Assembly: GCA_042408355.1 (NCBI GenBank)
Contig: JBHORD010000144.1
Coordinates: 1 to 11,292 of the forward strand
DNA length: 11,292 nucleotides
Direction of reading: 5' to 3'
Source: Fen-1038 sp042408355
GTDB lineage: Bacteria; Chloroflexota; Anaerolineae; Anaerolineales; Villigracilaceae
Shown: in pieces, positions 6,941 to 11,292 of the stretch
Position numbering within the stretch: the first letter of the stretch is position 1
Layout: each line of letters opens with the position of its first letter
The notes under the pieces: model-generated
The model's database searches: none
Told to the model about the DNA's origin: nothing
Seen by the model: only the letters and a program-made list of their open reading frames with translations
Position numbers and translations under genes: made by a program

Positions 6941-6952
6941 TCCAGATCTGGA
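6941..6952. repeat. 12-bp perfect palindrome
   Basis: TCCAGATCTGGA is perfectly self-complementary without a spacer. It sits 4 nt before the ATG of the possible 45-codon gene. The form suits a dimeric DNA-binding protein better than a transcription terminator. No second copy was noticed in the window. Confidence 0.4.
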
Positions 6953-6955
6953 CTT

Positions 6956-7093
6956 ATGCGCCGCGGCACATCGTCTCGGCACAGGATTCGCCTCGCCCCC
7001 TATTTGAAGCAGGCGCGTATAGGCGAGAAAAACCTGCCCTACACTGTGGATGAATTAATTTTTAAATTTGCAAAACGTGGCGCTATCCATTGA
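6956..7093 (+). CDS. Possible 45-aa small protein, unrecognised
   Basis: An ATG-initiated frame of 45 codons in the gap downstream of tupC. It begins M-R-R-G-T-S-S-R-H-R and ends P-Y-T-V-D-E-L-I-F-K-F-A-K-R-G-A-I-H. The composition is protein-like: basic, with an amphipathic pattern in the second half, and a codon third-position mix similar to its neighbours. Against it, no Shine-Dalgarno is present (only TCTGGA upstream), no family is recognised, and a frame this short can arise by chance. If real it might be a small DNA- or RNA-binding protein, or a remnant of a longer gene. No function is assigned. Confidence 0.25.
   Translation: MRRGTSSRHRIRLAPYLKQARIGEKNLPYTVDELIFKFAKRGAIH
6992..7037. 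other. Interlocking inverted repeats (possible pseudoknot)
   Basis: CTCGCC (6992-6997) is complementary to GGCGAG (7022-7027), and GCAGG (7009-7013) is complementary to CCTGC (7033-7037). The arms are arranged a-b-a'-b', the order of an H-type pseudoknot or of two mutually exclusive hairpins. This could be a transcript-end structure or simply chance in G/C-rich sequence. Confidence 0.25.
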
Positions 7094-7108
7094 GGCGCGG
7101 CTTGAAAC

Positions 7109-7447
7109 TTATTCATCATCCAGTTTTTTCCAGAGATCGGGCCGCGGTCTGGTCAATGGACGCGTCATTGCCGACAGACGAATTTCGTAAACGGGCTCCT
7201 GCTCATCTGAAGTTTCAGATACCTGAAACAAATGCCGAGCGACCAGGATGGCAACGATTTGCCTGGCCAGCTCACGGTCAATTTCCAGTTCTCTGGCAAA
7301 ATCCGTAAGCGAGAGCCGCCCCACGCGAACGGCAAAATTAAGAACGGAACGCAGGGGCTCAGAAAAAATCACGACGTCCGAGGGACGGATGTCATCCTGG
7401 CGGGCCTTGAGTTCCTGTAAAGCGCGTTCAAACTGTTCTGCGTTCAA
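7109..7447 (-). CDS. Small winged-helix protein paired with MinD-like ATPase
   Basis: A 112-aa cytoplasmic protein with no recognised family name. The chosen start is TTG at 7447, with AAGG 7 nt upstream; the frame stays open to an ATG at 7501, but that would overlap the ATPase gene by 23 nt and translate the hairpin. Residues about 1-20 are a charged helix. About 28-72 look like a helix-turn-helix (L-S-L-T-D-F-A-R-E-L-E-I-D then R-E-L-A-R-Q-I-V-A-I-L-V-A). About 73-93 resemble a beta wing (L-F-Q-V-S, charged turn, V-Y-E-I-R-L). The tail is basic and Pro-rich, ending W-K-K-L-D-D-E. It follows the ATPase on the same strand with a 31-nt gap, so it is probably a functional partner, perhaps a DNA-binding or adaptor subunit. 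That role is inference. Confidence 0.68.
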   Translation of the reverse strand: MNAEQFERALQELKARQDDIRPSDVVIFSEPLRSVLNFAVRVGRLSLTDFARELEIDRELARQIVAILVARHLFQVSETSDEQEPVYEIRLSAMTRPLTRPRPDLWKKLDDE

Positions 7448-7456
7448 TGTCCGGCC

Positions 7457-7475
7457 TTGCGCGGACGCCGCGCAA
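7457..7475 (-). other. Strong hairpin between the ATPase stop and the next start
   Basis: TTGCGCGG-CGT-CCGCGCAA is a perfect 8-bp G/C-rich stem with a 3-nt loop, 3 nt after the ATPase stop codon. No U-run follows. The 3' arm ends in CAA immediately followed by GG, so the stem includes the first two bases of the AAGG ribosome site of the downstream gene. It probably lowers or tunes expression of that gene, or stabilises the upstream mRNA end. Confidence 0.6.
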
Positions 7476-7478
7476 AAT

Positions 7479-8234
7479 CTAACCGCTGATCTCTGCGACA
7501 ACCGCCTTGAGACCTTTGGTAATGGGATGATCGGGATATTTAAGCGCGAAAATGCCGGATGAGGCGAGCGTCATCATTTCGTCCGCGTGCGGAAGCACTG
7601 CCGCGACTTTGACGTTATAGATCTGCTCGACGCGGGCGCGCACATCCTCAAAGTCAAACGCCTGCGGCGTCTTGTTGATCAGCATCAACAACTTGGGGAC
7701 ATCGAGCTTGCGCGCCACATCCACCGTGACCGCCGTGCCCTGATAATCCTGCTGGTCCGGGCGCATGATAATGACCAGCGCGTCCGAGATGGCGATGGAA
7801 AGCAGAGTCTCTTCGTTCAAACCCGGATGTGTGTCAATCAACAAATAATCGAGTCCCATCTCGGTGACCACATCGCGAAAGCCGTCGTTCAGCAATCCAA
7901 CATCATAGCCTTCCCGAAGAATGCGGGCGATCTCGCCGGCCTTTATGCTCGAAGGGATAAGAAAAACCTGACCTTTGACTTGTGTGCCAAGATGGCCGGT
8001 CACATCATGCGCGGCTTCCTTGATCCCGCATTTGCCCCACAGATAATCATTGAGCGAATGAACCATTTCGGATTCATCCAGATTAAATAAAATATGGATG
8101 CCCGGCGACTGGATATCCGTATCCACCACACCGACGCGCGCCCCATTCATCGCAAGCAAACACGCAATATTTGCAGTTGAATTGGATTTTCCGGTTCCGC
8201 CGCGGAACGAATGAACAGACACGATCTTCGACAT
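7479..8234 (-). CDS. MinD/ParA-family P-loop ATPase
   Basis: A 251-aa member of the SIMIBI ATPases (MinD/ParA/CpsD group). The deviant Walker A is at 11-17, R-G-G-T-G-K-S; the usual signature lysine is Arg11 here. The switch I region D-T-D-I-Q-S-P-G is at 38-45 and the Walker B/switch II I-D-T-H-P-G at 133-138. There is no partner-binding domain, and the C-terminus (I-T-K-G-L-K-A-V-V-A-E-I-S-G) is not a clear MinD-type amphipathic membrane helix. No minC, minE or parB gene is in the window, so a division or partition role is not supported; a regulatory or positioning ATPase acting with the small winged-helix protein is more likely. The ribosome site GAGAGGA lies 5 nt before the ATG, and a good promoter lies about 50 nt upstream. 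Confidence 0.9.
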   Translation of the reverse strand: MSKIVSVHSFRGGTGKSNSTANIACLLAMNGARVGVVDTDIQSPGIHILFNLDESEMVHSLNDYLWGKCGIKEAAHDVTGHLGTQVKGQVFLIPSSIKAGEIARILREGYDVGLLNDGFRDVVTEMGLDYLLIDTHPGLNEETLLSIAISDALVIIMRPDQQDYQGTAVTVDVARKLDVPKLLMLINKTPQAFDFEDVRARVEQIYNVKVAAVLPHADEMMTLASSGIFALKYPDHPITKGLKAVVAEISG

Positions 8235-8281
8235 CTTTCCTCTCCATCCGAGAAAATAATACTTGCAAGACAGATTGACAG

Positions 8282-8309
8282 ATTATAGCCCAACACCTTT
8301 GAAAGTCAA
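8282..8309 (-). promoter_or_regulatory. Sigma-70-type promoter for the MinD-like ATPase operon
   Basis: On the minus strand TTGACT (8304-8309) is followed after 16 nt by a perfect TATAAT (8282-8287). This is the best promoter match in the window. Transcription would start near 8275, giving a leader of about 41 nt that includes the GAGAGGA ribosome site. Confidence 0.6.
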
Positions 8310-8335
8310 ATCCTGCCTCGCTGTTTCGAGTTTTA

Positions 8336-8344
8336 TGTTATATT
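8336..8344 (+). promoter_or_regulatory. Extended -10 promoter for the sigma-factor operon
   Basis: TGTTATATT is an extended -10 (TGn plus TATATT, 5/6). Initiation would be near 8350, giving a leader of about 90 nt before the sigma-factor ATG. No -35 is recognisable at the expected position (8316-8321). It is about 30 nt from the opposing ATPase promoter, so the two may interfere or be co-regulated. Confidence 0.4.
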
Positions 8345-8441
8345 CTTGCCATTATGCAGCATTGCTCCCATTGGCGCAAGCAAAATTGTCTTCGACCCTT
8401 TTCTCGTTCTTTCAACGACTAAAATTACGGAACACGTTTTC

Positions 8442-8981
8442 ATGACTGTCCAGCCTGTAACCAGCGATGAACTTCTGATCCAGCAATTCAAAGACGGCAA
8501 CCAAAACGCGTTCGGCGAACTTTATCAACGCCATATTTCCAGCGTATTCAGACGCGTCAGCTACATGGTGCCGGAACCGGATGTAGAAGATGTTACACAG
8601 GAAGTCTTCATCGCCGCGCTGAAATCCTTGCCGTCGTTCCGAGGCGAGGCGCAATTCAGCACCTGGCTTCGCACCTTAACAAACAACAAAATTGCCGAAT
8701 ACTATCGGAAACGCAATCGCAAACAGGAAGTGTCGGAAGTTCCTCTCAAGGAGGCGCTGACGCGCGTCGAAGGCAGCCCGCCCAAACTGATAGAGGAGCG
8801 CATTGCCCTCCGTAAGGCGCTCCGCCAGCTCCCTGCACAATATCAGGAAATAATCCTCCTGCGTTTTGCAGAAGGGCTTCAATTCAATGAGATTGCTGAA
8901 ACCAATGGACAGCATCTGGAAGCAACCAAATCCCTTTTCCGGCGCGCCATCACTGCCCTGCGCGACCAACTGGATAAATGA
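8442..8981 (+). CDS. ECF-type RNA polymerase sigma factor
   Basis: A 179-aa sigma factor with only regions 2 and 4, the normal size for the extracytoplasmic-function group. Region 2 spans about 12-94 and includes V-E-D-V-T-Q-E-V-F at 48-56, then F-R-G-E-A-Q-F-S-T-W-L (66-76) and the -10-contacting segment N-K-I-A-E-Y-Y-R-K-R-N-R (82-93). A linker at 95-117 leads to region 4 (118-176), with L-P-A-Q-Y-Q-E-I-I-L-L-R-F at 130-142 and a helix-turn-helix around 143-171. The ATG at 8442 starts where the family normally begins; an upstream in-frame TTG at 8346 would add 32 residues that do not look like sigma sequence. The stop overlaps the next start in an ATGA, so the two are translationally coupled. 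Confidence 0.92.
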   Translation: MTVQPVTSDELLIQQFKDGNQNAFGELYQRHISSVFRRVSYMVPEPDVEDVTQEVFIAALKSLPSFRGEAQFSTWLRTLTNNKIAEYYRKRNRKQEVSEVPLKEALTRVEGSPPKLIEERIALRKALRQLPAQYQEIILLRFAEGLQFNEIAETNGQHLEATKSLFRRAITALRDQLDK

Positions 8982-9439
8982 AGATGAGCCCATCTAATCC
9001 GACCAAACCCAACCCGGACGATTTGCTGGCCGACTTCACCGATCGCGTGCTTGACGGCAAAACAGCGGTGCTCGCCTCCAGCGCAGACGCTGAACTGCGC
9101 GGCCTCGAAGAGACGGTCTTGCGTCTGCATCAGGCTCTTCCTCAGACCAGTCTGGACGAGAAGAGGCTCCAGCGTCTGCAAGCCGATTTCAAAGTCCGCG
9201 CGCGAAAGGCCAGCGTTTCAGCCAAACCGGCGTGGCGTTCCCAACAATCCCGTCAGCGTTTGATTTTAGCATTCACCGCAATTGCAATCCTGGCGGTCAT
9301 CTTCATCGCCCTCCCCTTCATGACGTCCAGCAACGGCTCCACTCAGGCGGCGGCTGGGCTTCAATCTGGAGGCGTGATCCTGTTGATTGCCGCGGCTTGT
9401 ATCATTGGTTTACTGATCTGGCTGGGACGCCGCAAATGA
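8978..9439 (+). CDS. Two-helix membrane protein, probable anti-sigma factor
   Basis: A 153-aa protein directly coupled to the sigma gene (ATGA overlap). Residues 1-94 are predicted cytoplasmic, with an acidic helical part (D-D-L-L-A-D-F-T-D-R-V-L-D-G at 14-27, then E-L-R-G-L-E-E-T-V-L-R-L-H at 39-51) and a more basic stretch to 94. Hydrophobic helices lie at about 95-115 and 131-149, joined by a short polar loop, with R-R-K at the end. This layout fits an anti-sigma factor whose N-terminal helices hold the sigma factor. The zinc anti-sigma signature H-x3-C-x2-C is absent, so the family assignment rests on position and topology. A second in-frame ATG at 8984 is possible. Confidence 0.75.
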   Translation: MKMSPSNPTKPNPDDLLADFTDRVLDGKTAVLASSADAELRGLEETVLRLHQALPQTSLDEKRLQRLQADFKVRARKASVSAKPAWRSQQSRQRLILAFTAIAILAVIFIALPFMTSSNGSTQAAAGLQSGGVILLIAAACIIGLLIWLGRRK

Positions 9440-9486
9440 GTATTATTTTCAGGCCACTGTTTCACGAAGGAGGCGCATTGCGATAG
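9436..9486 (+). CDS. Possible 16-codon coupled micro-ORF
   Basis: An ATG overlaps the stop of the anti-sigma-like gene (ATGA) and opens a 16-codon frame, M-S-I-I-F-R-P-L-F-H-E-G-G-A-L-R. It also contains a strong AAGGAGG (9467-9473) with no suitable start after it. It could be a coupled leader peptide or merely the tail of a chance frame. The rest of the 9440-9546 gap holds only a possible TATATT -10 (9514-9519) and the ribosome site of the next gene. Confidence 0.15.
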   Translation: MSIIFRPLFHEGGALR

Positions 9487-9533
9487 ACACCAAGGCTTAT
9501 AAGACCAACTCAATATATTCTGACGACTCAATT

Positions 9534-9540
9534 AAGGAGA
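9534..9540 (+). promoter_or_regulatory. Ribosome binding site deciding the lipoprotein start
   Basis: AAGGAGA lies 6 nt before the ATG at 9547. It is the strongest Shine-Dalgarno match with correct spacing in this region. It supports initiation here rather than at the in-frame ATG ten codons later, inside the signal peptide. Confidence 0.7.
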
Positions 9541-9546
9541 GACTTT

Positions 9547-11292
9547 ATGGATGGTTCAAAATCTAAATGGGGACGAATGATATTCGTTCTGCTGGGCATG
9601 ATCGTTATCATGTCCATGTTGCTTTCAGCCTGTGCTCCTGCCAATCAGGCGGTTTCAGGCAGTGCTGGCCAGGGCAACAATAACGGTCAGGGCAACGGGA
9701 AAGGCAATCAAGGCAACAACGGCAACCAGGGCAACAACCAGAATAACAACCAGCAAAATAACAACCAGAACAACAACCAGCAAAACAACAACCAAAACAA
9801 CAACCAAAACAACAACCAGAACAACAACCAGCAAAATAACAACCAAAACAACAATCAGAACAACAATCAGCAAAATAACAACCAAAATAACAACCAGAAC
9901 AACAATCAACAAAATAATCAAAATAATAACCAACAAAACAATCAGAATAATGGCGGCGTACGCGGCACCAAGAGCGGAACTCCCGATCCCTGCCTGCAAG
10001 CCGGGCAGTTGCCTTGCGGTCAGGGCGATCATGGTCAGGGCAACCCTGTAAACGGCAGTCTGCATGCCAACTGCCGCGCGGCTCAAGGCGAGGTGGATCC
10101 GATCTGCAACTCGACACCGCCTGCGACTGAGCCTCCTGCAACACAGCCTCCTTCAACTCAGCCTCCATCAACTCAGCCTCCATCAACACAGCCTCCTTCA
10201 ACACAACCGCCATCAACGCAACCGCCTTCGACACAACCGCCTTCGACACAACCGCCGTCCTGTTCAGGCAACAATTGCACCCCGCCTCCGCCTCCACCGG
10301 TTGATCACGTGACGCCGGCTCCGCCGCCCGCCCCCTCCTGCCCGAACTGGATCGTATTCCATTCCTTCCGTACCGGTAGCGAGCAAATCTTCCGCCTCGA
10401 TGGCGTCGAAGGCACACCCGGCGCTCAACTGATTGATCTTTCCAACAGCAATGCGATGGACTCGCGTCCAAGCCGCTCGCCGGACAACTCATTCGTCGTA
10501 TTCCAAAGCAACCGTAACGGCAACGTCGAACTGTATATGACGGACAGCGAAGGTAAGACTCAGACGCGGCTGACCACAACCCAGGCCAACAACATCAACG
10601 CCATGGTCGGGCCTGACAACGAGCATGTTGTTTACCAGAGCGACCGCAACGGCAATTGGGATATTTATATGCTCGACGTCAAGACCGGCGTGGATCAACA
10701 ATTAACCTCCAGCACCGCCGACGACGTGAATCCATACTGGTCGCCGGATCCAAACTGGATCGTCTTCCAGAGCAACCGCACCGGCACATGGAATATCTAT
10801 CTGCTCAACGTGACGACCGATACAGAATATACAGTCACAAACCGGCCGTATGATGTCGTCTTTCCGAGCTGGTCGCCCAACGGCAAGCAGTTATCCTTCT
10901 TTGCCGATTGGGGCGGCAACTGGGATCTGTATGTCTCCAATTTGCAAGGCACCGATGTCAGGCGCATCACCGATCAGGGCAGCGCCGGCAATGCGACCTG
11001 GTCGCCGGACGGCAACCGCATTGCTTATCAGATTGACAACGGCAACGGCAACACCGATGTGTATACATACGATCTGTCAACCAACAAGCAATATCAGCTG
11101 ACCACGTTCAACGGTCCAGACAGCGCACCCACCTGGGATTGCAGCGGCTCCAACATTTCCTTCACGTCCACCAGCAGCGGCAGTCCCAACATCTACAGCG
11201 TCCCGTGGCAAGGCGGCACCATCAGCTACATCACCAACACGCCTTTCACGAACAAGTGGTCCGAATGGTCTCCTTCCAAGGAACCCGGCTCA
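9547..11292 (+). CDS. Lipoprotein with Asn/Gln-rich and TQPP linkers and TolB-like beta-propeller (3' truncated)
   Basis: Open for 582 codons to the window edge with no stop. Residues 1-28 are a signal peptide ending in the lipobox L-L-S-A-C, so Cys29 should be lipidated and the protein surface-anchored. Residues 40-62 are Gly/Asn/Gln-rich, and 63-135 contain only Asn and Gln. A Cys-containing stretch follows (about 146-190), then nine pentapeptides of ATxPP/STQPP type (193-237) and a Pro-rich segment. From about 265 a TolB/PD40-like propeller shows repeated W-S-P-D, V-F-Q-S-N-R-x-G and W-D-I-Y motifs; at least six to seven blades are visible. Such propellers bind proteins or ligands; none is identifiable here. 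It follows the sigma/anti-sigma pair by 107 nt and may be a target or sensor. Opposite-strand frames here are artefacts. Confidence 0.88.
   Translation, partial: MDGSKSKWGRMIFVLLGMIVIMSMLLSACAPANQAVSGSAGQGNNNGQGNGKGNQGNNGNQGNNQNNNQQNNNQNNNQQNNNQNNNQNNNQNNNQQNNNQNNNQNNNQQNNNQNNNQNNNQQNNQNNNQQNNQNNGGVRGTKSGTPDPCLQAGQLPCGQGDHGQGNPVNGSLHANCRAAQGEVDPICNSTPPATEPPATQPPSTQPPSTQPPSTQPPSTQPPSTQPPSTQPPSTQPPSCSGNNCTPPPPPPVDHVTPAPPPAPSCPNWIVFHSFRTGSEQIFRLDGVEGTPGAQLIDLSNSNAMDSRPSRSPDNSFVVFQSNRNGNVELYMTDSEGKTQTRLTTTQANNINAMVGPDNEHVVYQSDRNGNWDIYMLDVKTGVDQQLTSSTADDVNPYWSPDPNWIVFQSNRTGTWNIYLLNVTTDTEYTVTNRPYDVVFPSWSPNGKQLSFFADWGGNWDLYVSNLQGTDVRRITDQGSAGNATWSPDGNRIAYQIDNGNGNTDVYTYDLSTNKQYQLTTFNGPDSAPTWDCSGSNISFTSTSSGSPNIYSVPWQGGTISYITNTPFTNKWSEWSPSKEPGS
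9733..9951 (+). repeat. Pure Asn/Gln codon tract (73 codons)
   Basis: Every codon is AAC, AAT, CAA or CAG, in irregular units of NNNQ and NNNQQ. Synonymous codons vary along the tract, and AAT/CAA become more frequent towards the 3' end. It is therefore not a freshly expanded exact repeat. It encodes part of the lipoprotein linker, and its complement yields long stop-free frames. Confidence 0.9.
10123..10257 (+). repeat. Nine tandem 15-bp units encoding A/S-T-E/Q-P-P
   Basis: The peptides are ATEPP, ATQPP and seven STQPP. The DNA units differ at third positions (for example TCAACTCAGCCTCCA versus TCGACACAACCGCCT). The 15-bp period keeps the frame on gain or loss of units. It forms a rigid, possibly glycosylated linker between the Asn/Gln region and the propeller. 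Confidence 0.92.

Larger units (their letters stand above)
6842..7108. other. Gap between convergent 3' ends
   Basis: This 267-bp stretch lies between the tupC stop and the stop of the minus-strand winged-helix gene. It contains a 12-bp perfect palindrome, a possible 45-codon gene, a pair of interlocking inverted repeats, and an A/T-rich patch at 7051-7075. A GCGC-AGCA-GCGC hairpin near 6873-6884 lacks a U-run. No clean rho-independent terminator is seen for either neighbouring transcript. Confidence 0.6.

Noticed and set aside
8275..8280. Perfect plus-strand TTGACA as a -35 for the sigma operon
   Set aside because: No acceptable -10 lies 16-18 nt downstream (the bases read TTTGAA), and the extended -10 at 8336 is too far away.
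8346..8441. TTG-initiated 32-residue extension of the sigma factor
   Set aside because: The added residues do not resemble sigma region 1 or 2, and the predicted transcription start near 8350 would fall after the TTG.
9632..10051. Plus-strand Thr-rich frame (T-T-T-K-I-T pattern)
   Set aside because: It is the same Asn/Gln codon tract read in another frame. No start context, and no continuation into a known domain.
9655..10086. Minus-strand frame rich in Val/Leu/Ile that mimics a membrane protein
   Set aside because: Reverse complements of AAC/AAT/CAA/CAG runs read as Val/Leu/Ile in this frame. The hydrophobicity is an artefact of the repeat.
9608..10579. Long minus-strand open frame with Cys/Tyr/Phe-rich repeats such as C-C-F-G-C
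   Set aside because: It is the complement of the Asn/Gln and TQPP codon repeats of the plus-strand lipoprotein. It has no ribosome site or domain, and the plus-strand frame has a lipobox, Shine-Dalgarno and a recognisable propeller.

Overview
The window looks like chromosome from a member of the Chloroflexota, most likely Anaerolineae. This is inferred from gene content and protein style, not from a marker gene. The clues are a Tat-exported SH3-like protein, a patatin/small membrane protein/esterase operon, an isopenicillin-N-epimerase-like enzyme, a tup tungstate transporter with its own fused regulator, a conserved MinD-like ATPase, and an ECF sigma/membrane protein pair beside a lipoprotein with low-complexity linkers. 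No rRNA, tRNA, CRISPR array, insertion sequence or phage gene is visible.

Layout. From 1 to about 3410 everything is on the minus strand. It holds the N-terminus of a Tat-exported protein (1-244), and a three-gene overlapping operon read patatin phospholipase (1198-2076) -> 75-aa membrane protein (971-1198) -> phospholipase/carboxylesterase-type hydrolase (319-987). Upstream of these is a class V aminotransferase (2262-3410). A 131-bp divergent region (3411-3541) separates this block from a plus-strand tungstate operon: a winged-helix regulator fused to a periplasmic-binding-protein-like sensor domain (3542-4516), tupA (4526-5407), tupB (5472-6125) and tupC (6122-6841). A 267-bp gap between convergent 3' ends holds inverted repeats and a possible 45-codon gene. 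Then come, on the minus strand, a MinD/ParA-family ATPase (7479-8234) and a small winged-helix protein (7109-7447) with a strong hairpin between them. A second divergent promoter region (about 8235-8441) leads on the plus strand to an ECF sigma factor (8442-8981), a two-helix membrane protein that is probably its anti-sigma factor (8978-9439), and a large lipoprotein (9547 to the window edge).

How the genes work together. TupA captures tungstate outside the membrane, TupB forms the channel and TupC supplies ATP. The fused regulator probably reads intracellular oxyanion and controls its own operon. The patatin operon looks like a lipid or ester hydrolysis module. The sigma/anti-sigma pair probably controls an envelope response, and the co-oriented lipoprotein may be its target or its surface component.

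Main caution: the last gene (9547-11292) is open to the window edge. It has a lipobox, a 73-residue stretch of only Asn and Gln, nine TQPP-type pentapeptides and a TolB-like beta-propeller. Long open frames on the opposite strand here are artefacts of its repetitive codons.
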